64,000 bases of DNA, from NCBI GenBank assembly GCA_040772065.1, contig JAXGYX010000001.1, forward strand, positions 1,550,001-1,614,000. Direction: 5' to 3'. The position numbers and the translations under genes were made by a program. Origin of the DNA: JAXGYX01 sp040772065 (lineage in GTDB: Bacteria; Bacillota; Clostridia; Saccharofermentanales; Fastidiosipilaceae). The notes under the pieces are model-generated. The model did no database searches. It was not told the origin of the DNA and was given only the letters and a program-made list of their open reading frames with translations. This document shows positions 43,339-51,297 of the stretch, one piece after another (the stretch's first letter is position 1; every line of letters begins with the position of its first letter).

Positions 43339-43800
43339 ATGAAATTACACGAAAAACTTCGCTTAACCAGGCGTCATCTGGGACTGACACAGGCGCAGAT
43401 GGCTAAAAAAATGAACGTTTCCTCCCGCTCCATCACCAATTATGAAAGTGGTGTGCGGATCCCGGGAGCGGACTATATCGCGAACTATTCAAAAGTGACC
43501 GGCGTCGCGCCGGATTATTTCCTGAGCGACATCACTCATTTGCCGGCCTTGGGACCCAACCCGGTCGATTCCTTTGTTTCCAATCAGCCCCTTGCTCCGG
43601 ACGAAGGGCGGGCGAAAGCCGAGCAACTGCTGTCCGAAGTCAACATGCTGTTTGCCGGCGGCGAGCTCGACTCCCATGATCGGGATTCATTTTTCCGCGC
43701 GGTCAGTGATATCTATTTTGAATCCCGCGCCCGGAGCGATCGTTCCGCCGCGCCGACCCGAGAGAAACCACCGGCGGATCCCCGGCCATCGAAAAAATAG
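43339..43800 (+). CDS. XRE-family transcriptional regulator
   Basis: A 153-residue protein with an N-terminal Cro/CI-type helix-turn-helix (residues 4-60: LRLTRRHLGLTQAQMAKKMNVSSRSITNYESG) and a C-terminal half of charged, proline-ending sequence that looks disordered. AGGGG precedes the ATG. The gene is 9 nt before an ImmA/IrrE peptidase gene, a pairing in which the peptidase usually cleaves the repressor. Its target genes are not evident; the divergent ABC exporter and the OpuC genes are candidates. Confidence 0.9.
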   Translation: MKLHEKLRLTRRHLGLTQAQMAKKMNVSSRSITNYESGVRIPGADYIANYSKVTGVAPDYFLSDITHLPALGPNPVDSFVSNQPLAPDEGRAKAEQLLSEVNMLFAGGELDSHDRDSFFRAVSDIYFESRARSDRSAAPTREKPPADPRPSKK

Positions 43801-43809
43801 AGGTTCACC

Positions 43810-44298
43810 GTGTCCGCATACATTCACGAAACAGTTGAGGCGCTTAAAAATAGTTGTCAGACCGACAATGTCTTCGACATCGCCCGCGACCTGGGGGTTT
43901 TTGTGTCGCGCCGCGAGCTGGGCGGTCTCAAAGGGTTCTACGCCATTATCAACAACGAGCGCCACATCGTGATCAATCCCGCGCTGGCCGAACCCGAGCA
44001 GCGGGCCGTCTGCGCCCACGAGCTGGGGCACGATCAGCTGCACCGTCGCTTCGTCCGGGCGTCCGCATTCAGGGAATTCACTTTTTTTGATTTATCACGT
44101 CAGCCGGAATTTCAGGCGAACCTGTTCGCGGCTGAGCTATTGATCTCCGATGAAGTGATGTTGGAGGAAATTCGTCGCTGGTCGTTGCCCGAGCTCAATA
44201 TGATGTTGGAATTGCCCCCCGGCGTCGCCGAACTAAAATTCCGTTCGTTAAAAAACCGGGGACTGTGCGCCGAAACCTTTCTTATCTCCGACATTTGA
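43810..44298 (+). CDS. ImmA/IrrE-family metallopeptidase
   Basis: A 162-residue zinc protease-like protein with the motif HELGHDQLH (His70, Glu71, His74) and the downstream EFQANLFAAELLIS segment with the third ligand region. Family members cleave XRE-type repressors, as ImmA does ImmR in ICEBs1, or act in DNA-damage responses. The GTG start at 43810 has AGAGG upstream. It is co-transcribed with the upstream XRE gene; no integrase or phage gene is near, so it does not look like part of a mobile element here. Confidence 0.92.
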   Translation: MSAYIHETVEALKNSCQTDNVFDIARDLGVFVSRRELGGLKGFYAIINNERHIVINPALAEPEQRAVCAHELGHDQLHRRFVRASAFREFTFFDLSRQPEFQANLFAAELLISDEVMLEEIRRWSLPELNMMLELPPGVAELKFRSLKNRGLCAETFLISDI

Positions 44299-44377
44299 AC
44301 CAAAGCCCAAATCCCGCTCAAAGCACCAAAATCCCTTGAAATCAAGCCATTTCCGCGCCTCGCGGCAAGGGCTCAAT

Positions 44378-44406
44378 TTGTGAACAAAAAAATGTAGTGC
44401 TACTAT
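44378..44406 (+). promoter_or_regulatory. Promoter of the opuC operon
   Basis: TTGTGA (44378-44383) and TACTAT (44401-44406) with a 17-bp spacer; a second AT-rich element follows immediately. The leader is 35 nt. Confidence 0.65.
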
Positions 44407-44441
44407 AAAATATGATCTGTCTATAAATATAAGGAGATTAC

Positions 44442-45560
44442 ATGATAGAATTCAAAAACGTAAGTAAGAAATATGGCAAAAAAACAATTATCAAAGACTT
44501 GAATCTAACCATCAATGACGGAGAATTTTTAGTTTTAATCGGGCCTTCCGGCTGTGGCAAGACCACAACATTGCGCATGATCAACCGTCTGAACAAAGCG
44601 AACAGCGGTACGATCACGATCGACGGCAAAAATATCATGAACGAAGATCCTGTCGAGCTCAGGCGTAAAATCGGCTATGTCATTCAGCAAATCGGTCTAT
44701 TCCCAAACATGACAGTTGAACAAAACATCACCATCGTTCCCCGTCTGTTGAAGCGACCGAAGGAGGAGCGACGTGAAACAGCCGAGCGACTGTTGAAACT
44801 CGTCGACATGTCCTACAAGGAATACGCGCACAAATATCCTTCTCAGCTGTCCGGTGGACAACAGCAGCGTATCGGAGTGCTGCGCGCGCTTGCGGCGTCA
44901 CCTCCGGTGATTCTGATGGATGAGCCCTTTGGCGCTTTGGATCCCATGACTCGCTCCACCCTTCAAGAAGAGATCAAAAATTTGCAGCGCAAATTGAAAA
45001 AGACGATTGTTTTCGTCACCCATGACATGGATGAGGCTTTGTTTTTGGCAAACCGCATTTGTTTCATGGATGATGGCGACATCGTTCAGTTGACCACACC
45101 GGATGACATGTTGGCCAACCCCGCGAACGACCTGGTGCGTGATTTTCTGGGGGCCAGGACCAATGGCAAACCTACGCTGACCTTGAAACAACTGATGAGC
45201 AAGAAAATCGTCACCGCCAGCCAGACCCGCACGATCAAAGAGAGCCTGCGCCGTATGAACTACCGCGATGTCGACTCGTTGATCCTGCATGACAAGGAGA
45301 ACCGCTACGCCGGTACCATTTCTCTCAAAACCGCCAGCCGGGTACAGAACAAGAACAGGATCGCCAGGGAGTTCGCCGCCTTTGACGCACCCGAAGTCAC
45401 TTTGGAGACCAATCCATATGACTGCATGGATCAGTTGGACAAAAGTGACAAGGATTACGCCGTTGTCTTGAGCGACGACCGCAAAATCGTCGGCATCATC
45501 ACCCAAAGCGCCATGTCGCGCGGATTGGCGGAGTATGTCTGGGGTGAGGAAAATGAGTGA
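44442..45560 (+). CDS. opuCA: Osmoprotectant ABC transporter ATPase, OpuCA-like
   Basis: ATP-binding subunit of a glycine betaine / carnitine / choline uptake system. The 372-residue protein has GPSGCGKTT (34-42), the Q loop VIQQIGLFPNMTVEQN, the signature SGGQQQR and VILMDEPFGALDP, plus C-terminal tandem CBS domains (about 255-365) that sense ionic strength in OpuA-type systems. AGGAG is upstream of the ATG. Its stop overlaps the next start. Confidence 0.93.
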   Translation: MIEFKNVSKKYGKKTIIKDLNLTINDGEFLVLIGPSGCGKTTTLRMINRLNKANSGTITIDGKNIMNEDPVELRRKIGYVIQQIGLFPNMTVEQNITIVPRLLKRPKEERRETAERLLKLVDMSYKEYAHKYPSQLSGGQQQRIGVLRALAASPPVILMDEPFGALDPMTRSTLQEEIKNLQRKLKKTIVFVTHDMDEALFLANRICFMDDGDIVQLTTPDDMLANPANDLVRDFLGARTNGKPTLTLKQLMSKKIVTASQTRTIKESLRRMNYRDVDSLILHDKENRYAGTISLKTASRVQNKNRIAREFAAFDAPEVTLETNPYDCMDQLDKSDKDYAVVLSDDRKIVGIITQSAMSRGLAEYVWGEENE

Positions 45561-46194
45561 GTGGTTCATCAAATACGGAAATCAGCTGCTGACAGCCACT
45601 TTGATTCATTTATTATATGTATTGATTTGTGTCAGCATCGCGTTTGTGATCGCGCTGGTTTGTGGCATCTTTCTATCCCGAAGGCCAAAGCTGGCGAATA
45701 TGATTGTGCCAATTTTATCAATATTCCAAACCATCCCCGGCATTGTTTTTATCGGTATCCTCTTTCTTTATCTGGGAATGACGCCCACTACCGTGATCGT
45801 CGCGTTGACGATCTACGCGACCTTTCCGATTTTAAAAAATACAATCACCGGCTTGCGCGAAGTCCCATTTGAATACGTCGACGCGGCCAAAGGGTGTGGC
45901 ATGAGCGCGTCACAGTCACTACTGCTTGTCGAGCTGCCGCTGGCCATGCCCTCCATATTGGGGGGACTGAAGATGTCCACCGTCTACACGGTCAGCTGGG
46001 CGATCCTCGCCTCCATGATCGGACAAGGCGGGCTGGGCGACTTTGTCTATATCGGGATCAGCACGAACAACGCCGTCTTAATCGTGACCGGCGCGATTCC
46101 TGCGGCTATCATGGCAATCATCTTCTCTCTGCTGCTTACCCGATTGCAAGACAAGGTGAAACGTCGTGTCAACGGAAAGGTGGTGAAGTCATGA
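45553..46194 (+). CDS. opuCB: Osmoprotectant ABC transporter permease, OpuCB-like
   Basis: A 213-residue permease with about five to six membrane helices and the coupling motif EYVDAAKGCGMSASQSLLLVELPLAMPSI (EAA loop). The ATG at 45553 overlaps the OpuCA stop by 8 nt and has GAGGAAA just before it; the frame also opens at 45535, which is rejected because of the ribosome site. Overlaps the second permease gene by 4 nt. Confidence 0.92.
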   Translation: MSEWFIKYGNQLLTATLIHLLYVLICVSIAFVIALVCGIFLSRRPKLANMIVPILSIFQTIPGIVFIGILFLYLGMTPTTVIVALTIYATFPILKNTITGLREVPFEYVDAAKGCGMSASQSLLLVELPLAMPSILGGLKMSTVYTVSWAILASMIGQGGLGDFVYIGISTNNAVLIVTGAIPAAIMAIIFSLLLTRLQDKVKRRVNGKVVKS

Positions 46195-46835
46195 CTTGGC
46201 AAATGATTTTCGACCATCTGTTCGTTGTGTTGATTTCCGCCATCATCACCATCATTTTGGGTGTCGCGCTCGGGATCATCTCCTATCGTTACAGGCGGCT
46301 TGGCAAAGTCATTCTCTGGATAGTCGAACTGTTGCAGACAATTCCGGCTCTTGCCTTGCTGGGTTTGATTCTCTTGGTCATGGGAGCGGGCAAGGGCGTG
46401 ACAATCACCGGGCTGGTCCTCTACTCACTATTGCCGGTGGTACAAAACACTAATCTGGGTCTAACCGAGGTGGACGAGGGAGTCAAAGACGCGGCGATCG
46501 GCATGGGCATGACCGGGACCCAGCGGTTGCGGCTGATCGAACTGCCCTTGGCGACACCTCTGATTTTCACCGGCATCCGCATCAGCGTCGTCAACGCGAT
46601 CGGCGTCGCCGTGTTCGGCGCGTTCGTCGGCGGTGGCGGGCTGGGCAATATTTTATATCAGGGAATTCGCGTGCAAAACGCAAAGCTGATTTTGCAAGGC
46701 ACACTTGCGCTGATGGCGATGGCGGTCGTCTTCGATTGGGGGCTGTCCGCTTTGCAAAAGAAATTGGAGCAGAGTGTCAGTCCCGCTCAGTCAGATGAAA
46801 TTTCGGACGCGTCAAACGGAAACCATAAACAATAA
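46191..46835 (+). CDS. opuCD: Osmoprotectant ABC transporter permease, second subunit
   Basis: A 214-residue permease (MTWQMIFDHLFVVLISAII) with the EAA-like loop GVKDAAIGMGMTGTQRLRLIELPLATP. The start ATG overlaps the previous stop in ATGA. The frame is open upstream to 45894, but that segment, read out of the real frame of opuCB, has no family match. Its C terminus (QSVSPAQSDEISDASNGNH) is charged and likely flexible. The heteromeric pair fits OpuC-type uptake. Confidence 0.9.
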   Translation: MTWQMIFDHLFVVLISAIITIILGVALGIISYRYRRLGKVILWIVELLQTIPALALLGLILLVMGAGKGVTITGLVLYSLLPVVQNTNLGLTEVDEGVKDAAIGMGMTGTQRLRLIELPLATPLIFTGIRISVVNAIGVAVFGAFVGGGGLGNILYQGIRVQNAKLILQGTLALMAMAVVFDWGLSALQKKLEQSVSPAQSDEISDASNGNHKQ

Positions 46836-46850
46836 GGAGAAACACAAATA

Positions 46851-47795
46851 ATGAAGAACAAAAATAAACGAAATGTCTCGATCAAGCGGATCGTGTCCGC
46901 GTTGCTTTCGGCATCGTTGCTGTTCGCCGTGACAAGTTGCGGAAAAAAGGCAAAAACCAAGACCGGCCTCATCATATATGACGGTCAATTTTCAGAAATG
47001 AAGATCATTCATCGCATGGTGAAACACCTGGTGGAAGACCAAACCGACCTGACAGTCGAACTGCGCGATGAAATGAGTCCGGTCAACAACTACAATCTGT
47101 TGGTCGATGGTGGCTGTGATCTGATGAACAGCTACGACGGCACCTTGCTGACAACCTATTTGAAAATGGATCCACTCGATGTGCCGGAGGACATGTCATT
47201 GTATGACTTCGCCAATCAACAGGCGATGGAGCGGTCCAGCGTCCGCTTGCTCGACAAGATGGGCATTGACAACACCTACGCCATCGCCGTGCCGGAGGCG
47301 ACCGCGCGGGAGTACAATCTGAAAACCATCAGCGATTTGGTCGCGGTGGCTCCGGAGTTGACATTTGGCGCCGAGCACGAGTTTTTCAGCGAAGAAGGCA
47401 GCATGAAATATCGTCCATTCACCGAGCACTATGGCTTGGACTTTAAAGATTCATTCCCGGTGGATATCAGTCTGAAATATTCGGCGATTGAAAAGAACAT
47501 GTTTGACGTCACCGAAGTCTACGCCACCGATGGTCTAAATAGGAAGGCGAATTTGGTGCTTCTCGAAGACGACAAAAACTATTTTCCCGAGTACAACGGC
47601 GCGCTCCTGGTACGCGATGATTTGTTTGAGGAAGTCAAAGAGACAGCGCCCGATCTGGAAGAAGTGTTAAATGGGCTGGGTGGCACGTTGACAAACGAGA
47701 AAATGACTGATATGAGCTATGCTGTGGACATTGAAGGCAAGTCCGTCGACGACGTGGCGATTCAATTTCTGCAGGAAGTCTCGTTGATCGATTAA
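46851..47795 (+). CDS. opuCC: Osmoprotectant ABC transporter substrate-binding lipoprotein
   Basis: A 314-residue lipoprotein: hydrophobic signal (about 14-28) and lipobox AVTSC (Cys30), then a type II binding-protein fold of the OpuAC class with YDGQFSEMKIIHRMVKHLVE, LMNSYDGTLLTTYLKMD and ITEHYGLDFKDSFP-like segments. The ligand (betaine, carnitine or choline) cannot be read. AAGGAG precedes the ATG. The order, with both permeases before the binding protein, differs from B. subtilis opuC. Confidence 0.88.
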   Translation: MKNKNKRNVSIKRIVSALLSASLLFAVTSCGKKAKTKTGLIIYDGQFSEMKIIHRMVKHLVEDQTDLTVELRDEMSPVNNYNLLVDGGCDLMNSYDGTLLTTYLKMDPLDVPEDMSLYDFANQQAMERSSVRLLDKMGIDNTYAIAVPEATAREYNLKTISDLVAVAPELTFGAEHEFFSEEGSMKYRPFTEHYGLDFKDSFPVDISLKYSAIEKNMFDVTEVYATDGLNRKANLVLLEDDKNYFPEYNGALLVRDDLFEEVKETAPDLEEVLNGLGGTLTNEKMTDMSYAVDIEGKSVDDVAIQFLQEVSLID

Positions 47796-47930
47796 CGTCG
47801 CGTGTTCCATGTCAGTAGGTAGGGTAAAATAAAGATGCCCTTGGATAGATGAGTCACACGCCACACTGAAAGCGTCGACGCCGGCTTTTTCGTTTCCAAT
47901 TTCCGGAGTGGGGGCAGCAAGGAGTGGATC

Positions 47931-48758
47931 ATGATTGGATTGGAAACTAATTTTATATGGTTCGTGATCTATAGCGTGATCGGCTGGATTTGCGAGGTGA
48001 TCTTTTGTTCCGTCAGAGCTAAAAAATTGGTCAACCGCGGTTTTCTGAACGGACCTTATTGTCCAATATACGGCGCGGGCGTCATGTTGATGATCACTTT
48101 CCTTAGAGGCATAGAGAACCCAATCGCGCTTTTTCTTGCCGGAGCGCTACTGACCTCCACATTGGAGTATGTTACATCCTGGACGATGGAAAAATTGTTC
48201 CATGCGCGGTGGTGGGATTATTCAAGCAACTTTTTGAACATCAATGGCCGAATCTGTTTGTTGGGGGCCTTCATCTTTGGTTCAATGAGCTTGATCGCCG
48301 TTCGTCTCATCCACCCGGTATTGGTCACCTATACATCACTGCTGTCCGACTCAGCCATTTCGTTAATCGCGCCGGTCTTATTCACGTTGATGCTCACTGA
48401 CACGATCTATACAGTAACGCGGCTCAGCGCTTTTGAAAAAAAGTTGAAAGAGCTCTCCGAAAGACTCAATCATACGTTTTCCGCGCTGAATGAACGGAGA
48501 GTGAATGAGCGACGCAAGAATCTGTCTCTGAAACGGGCGAACCATAAATTATACACAAAGAAGATCGAAGCCAATATGGACCTTTCCAAAAAAATCAATC
48601 GACAGGAACGCCGTATAATAAAGGCATTTCCCAAAATGCGCTCGGTTCGATACAACGAAGCGTTGGAGAAAGTCAAACAGTTTGTTCATAAGAATGAAAA
48701 AGATGAGGTTCGCGGGGTGCGGACCTCCGACACAGGTCGGGAGCCACGCGGAAAGTGA
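47931..48758 (+). CDS. CmpB-family (PF06541-like) membrane protein
   Basis: A 275-residue protein with five or so membrane helices (residues 5-25, 40-60, 65-85, 105-125, 135-155) and the family motifs RGFLNGPYCPIYGAG and HARWWDYS...NINGRICLLGA, followed by a basic coiled-coil tail (about 165-265). Members are annotated as putative ABC permeases, but function is unknown and no ATPase is adjacent. AAGGAG is upstream of the ATG. Confidence 0.85.
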   Translation: MIGLETNFIWFVIYSVIGWICEVIFCSVRAKKLVNRGFLNGPYCPIYGAGVMLMITFLRGIENPIALFLAGALLTSTLEYVTSWTMEKLFHARWWDYSSNFLNINGRICLLGAFIFGSMSLIAVRLIHPVLVTYTSLLSDSAISLIAPVLFTLMLTDTIYTVTRLSAFEKKLKELSERLNHTFSALNERRVNERRKNLSLKRANHKLYTKKIEANMDLSKKINRQERRIIKAFPKMRSVRYNEALEKVKQFVHKNEKDEVRGVRTSDTGREPRGK

Positions 48759-48848
48759 CGCATGCGATCTGCGAGGCGTCAGGCAATCTTCATCTAACAT
48801 AACTTGATGATGTTGAGATTTTCGACAAAATCAGTATACGAAAAAGAA

Positions 48849-48877
48849 AAAAGGGGTAGCGCGGGGCTATCCCTTTT
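48849..48877. terminator. Terminator downstream of tRNA-Leu, probably bidirectional
   Basis: AAAAGGGGTAGC (48849-48860) pairs with GCTATCCCTTTT (48866-48877), 12 bp with one G-T pair. An A-run upstream gives T on the minus strand, after the tRNA; on the plus strand it can end the CmpB-family transcript. Confidence 0.8.
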
Positions 48878-48901
48878 CAGCTGTCTCCTGTTTAGAAACC
48901 A

Positions 48902-48988
48902 TGGTGCGGTCGACAGGACTTGAACCTGCATGAGTGTTACCTCATAGCGACCTCAACGCTACGTGTCTGCCAATTCCACCACGACCGC
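48902..48988 (-). tRNA. tRNA-Leu (anticodon GAG)
   Basis: An 87-nt cloverleaf on the minus strand with a long variable arm: acceptor GCGGTCG with CGACCGC, anticodon stem TAGCG/CGCTA around TTGAGGT with GAG reading CUC, T loop GTTCAAGTC, discriminator A and encoded CCA. Confidence 0.96.
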
Positions 48989-49011
48989 ATAGTGATCTCA
49001 CAGCAACGGTA

Positions 49012-49040
49012 ATTATAGTTATCTATAGTTTAAATGTCAA
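49012..49040 (-). promoter_or_regulatory. Consensus promoter of tRNA-Leu
   Basis: TTGACA (49040-49035) and TATAAT (49017-49012) on the minus strand with a 17-bp spacer: a perfect sigma-A consensus, 23 nt before the tRNA. Confidence 0.92.
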
Positions 49041-49254
49041 ATCCGGCTTCGCCTCAGACAGGCAAACAAAAGACGATATAAACTCGATCATAATCTACTC
49101 TAAATCAATCAAATTCATACAAAACCAAGGATTTCAAAGAACAAAATGTAACACTAGCCGGCATATTTATGTGTATTTTTACCAACACATGTCCAAAATA
49201 TGCACTAACTTCGACTTTTTTTTGTGAAAAACTCTCAAATTTTAAATATTTCGA
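49041..49254. other. AT-rich intergenic region between tRNA-Leu and the SleB-like gene
   Basis: Unusually AT-rich compared with its surroundings and without any supported gene or hairpin. The promoter at 49255-49284 begins at its right edge. Confidence 0.35.
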
Positions 49255-49284
49255 TTGTCTCGATCAAAATTATGGTGATATAAT
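49255..49284 (+). promoter_or_regulatory. Promoter of the SleB-like hydrolase
   Basis: TTGTCT (49255-49260), an 18-bp spacer and TATAAT (49279-49284). The resulting leader to the TTG start is about 135 nt. Confidence 0.65.
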
Positions 49285-49428
49285 TTTCGGAAGTTTGGTA
49301 ACACGATTGTAACAATGACGTTCTGTAGTAACATTCAGAACATGACGCCTCGCAAAAGAGGCAGACACAGTTGGTTTCGTTCAACGTCAGAAAACAAATC
49401 AGAAACAAACTGTTATCAGGAGGACATT

Positions 49429-51159
49429 TTGAGTAACCCCGAAATAGATCGAACGTCCGACAGTGACCTTCACAGCGAACAACTCGATCTCAAACAAACA
49501 TCAACCCTTAGGGACAATGCGCCCGGTTCTTTCCACCTCTCACGCCGTTCAGCTTCAAAAGTTGTAACCACGCTACTTGCTTTTAGTGTGGTCGGCATGG
49601 TTTCCGAGTTTGGAAAGGATGAAAAGACAGTCAACGCGCTTACAATGAGCGACCAAAATCTTCCCAAGAGCATCACTGTATTTGAAGATGCCGCCATTGG
49701 CGCACTGGAAGAGGCGGTCGCCAATAGAAAAATGACGATCAAGAAGGCTGAAAAACTAAAGACCGTCATTATTCCCAACGATATCAAGCGTCCTGCGGAT
49801 CTGACGATCGCGAAAGTGGAGACGACTGAGTCCGTCGACGATCCGATCGCCGCCGATCCGGCGCAAACAATGGAAATCAAGTCGTTGGTGGCCAAACCAA
49901 TCAGCACCGCTCCGGTCGCGACATTTGTCGATAATCAATTGGTTTTGACAACAGAGGCGAACGAGCAGGCCGATTCACAAGAAGAAGTAAAATTGGATGA
50001 TTCCATCCTCGACGCGGCAGGCGCCACGGATCCATCCGAGGCGAAATCCGACGAAGACCAAACTGACACTTCTTCCGCTCCAACCGACAATCCTGAAAAG
50101 GAGACTGAGTCCACAGTGACCGGCTCATCAGCCGAAAAATCGGACGAATCCGAACAGGACAACGAAACCGATGATTCCAAAACTGACGCGCAGGTCAAAG
50201 ACCAGCAGGTCAAAGACCAAACAAAAAAATCTTCAGCGGACAGTCCGTCCGAAAAAACCTCGACCGAAAAAAATCTATCAAAAAAATCTTCCGAAGACGC
50301 CTTGTCTGAATTGGCTCCGGCGAATGGTCTTTTGAGCGAAAAAACAGCGGACGAAAAGACAGAGGCGGGCGCGCAAAGCACCCTTCCGATGATTTCCGAA
50401 CCGCTAAAGCAAACTTCGGTCATGTCCGAGGTCGAAGACACAACCGTGACGTCAGGTGAAGACACCTCCAACGCCGAAAGTGAGTCGGCCGCGGAAACCG
50501 AGGAGGAAGAATTCGCGATTTTCCTACAGGACATCAAAGATGGTGCCGCCGCGAACAAGGAGGCCGCCAAGCCTGTAGAACCTCAGGCCACTCAGGTGAA
50601 AACACAGGCGTCTCTCGGCGCTGACATCGAGGCCGCCATCGAGGCGAAAGAAATTAGCGAACAGCACGACGCGGAGCTTGCGGCAATTATTTCAAACGCC
50701 GCGAAGGAAGCGGCTGAAAAGGCCGAAGAAGCTGAAAAAGAAGCCGCCAGAATAGCCGAAGAAGCCGAAATGCGCAAATACGCGATCGAGGCTTCGGACG
50801 AGGATCGTCAATTGTTCTACGGCATCATGGCCGCCGAGTGCGGATCCTGGTGGGATTACGACGGTTGCCTGATGATCGCTCAGACGGTCACCAACCGTGT
50901 CAGGAACAGTGGTGGAACATTGCGCGGTGTGTTGACCGCTCCGGGGCAGTTCACTACCTATTCCAACGGCATGTGGCAGACCCGCACCCCAACCGCCGCC
51001 CAAAGGCAGGCAGCGGATGACGCCTTGGCGGGCAAACGGATCATCGCGAACGATGTGACCTATTTTTGCACCAACGCGTCTTATCGTAGAAGCAGCTGGT
51101 TCCAATCGCTGGATCACCGCCACACCTACGACAACACCGAGTTCTTTGCGACATGGTAA
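49429..51159 (+). CDS. Membrane-anchored cell-wall hydrolase with C-terminal SleB (Hydrolase_2) domain
   Basis: A 576-residue protein: polar N terminus, one hydrophobic segment (KVVTTLLAFSVVGMV, about 42-58), a very long Ser/Glu/Asp/Lys-rich region without hydrophobic blocks (about 150-400), a short charged coiled coil (KEAAEKAEEAEKEAARIAEE) and a catalytic domain of some 110 residues with the SleB motif GIMAAECGSWWDYDGCLMIA holding the probable catalytic Glu, and TAPGQFTTYSNGMW. SleB-type lytic transglycosylases cut peptidoglycan. The TTG at 49429, 5 nt after AGGAGG, is preferred over the ATG at 49315, which has no ribosome site. Confidence 0.85.
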   Translation: MSNPEIDRTSDSDLHSEQLDLKQTSTLRDNAPGSFHLSRRSASKVVTTLLAFSVVGMVSEFGKDEKTVNALTMSDQNLPKSITVFEDAAIGALEEAVANRKMTIKKAEKLKTVIIPNDIKRPADLTIAKVETTESVDDPIAADPAQTMEIKSLVAKPISTAPVATFVDNQLVLTTEANEQADSQEEVKLDDSILDAAGATDPSEAKSDEDQTDTSSAPTDNPEKETESTVTGSSAEKSDESEQDNETDDSKTDAQVKDQQVKDQTKKSSADSPSEKTSTEKNLSKKSSEDALSELAPANGLLSEKTADEKTEAGAQSTLPMISEPLKQTSVMSEVEDTTVTSGEDTSNAESESAAETEEEEFAIFLQDIKDGAAANKEAAKPVEPQATQVKTQASLGADIEAAIEAKEISEQHDAELAAIISNAAKEAAEKAEEAEKEAARIAEEAEMRKYAIEASDEDRQLFYGIMAAECGSWWDYDGCLMIAQTVTNRVRNSGGTLRGVLTAPGQFTTYSNGMWQTRTPTAAQRQAADDALAGKRIIANDVTYFCTNASYRRSSWFQSLDHRHTYDNTEFFATW

Positions 51160-51211
51160 TTTGCAGTCGGTGGTTCATGACGACCGAAACTTACTAAAAC
51201 AATAAGCGACG

Positions 51212-51249
51212 AACCCCCCTTGGACGATAGTTGTCCACGGGGGGTTTTT
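51212..51249 (+). terminator. Terminator of the SleB-like gene
   Basis: AACCCCCC (51212-51219) pairs with GGGGGGTT (51239-51246) with an inner TGGAC/GTCCA stem, followed by five T. Confidence 0.9.
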
Positions 51250-51297
51250 CATCATCCGGTTTATTTTCAATTGTCACGCCACTTTCATGATCGATGA

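Noticed and set aside
43339..44298. XRE/ImmA pair as part of a prophage or ICE
   Set aside because: No integrase, attachment site, structural or conjugation gene was found in the window; neighbours are core-type genes.
45894..46190. N-terminal extension of the second OpuC permease
   Set aside because: This part is out of the real frame of opuCB, has no membrane or family character, and an ATGA overlap with a family-like N terminus exists at 46191.
47873..47882. GCGTCGACGC palindrome followed by GCTTTTT as a terminator after the opuC operon
   Set aside because: Only a 5-bp stem can be drawn that leads into the T-run, too weak to call a terminator.
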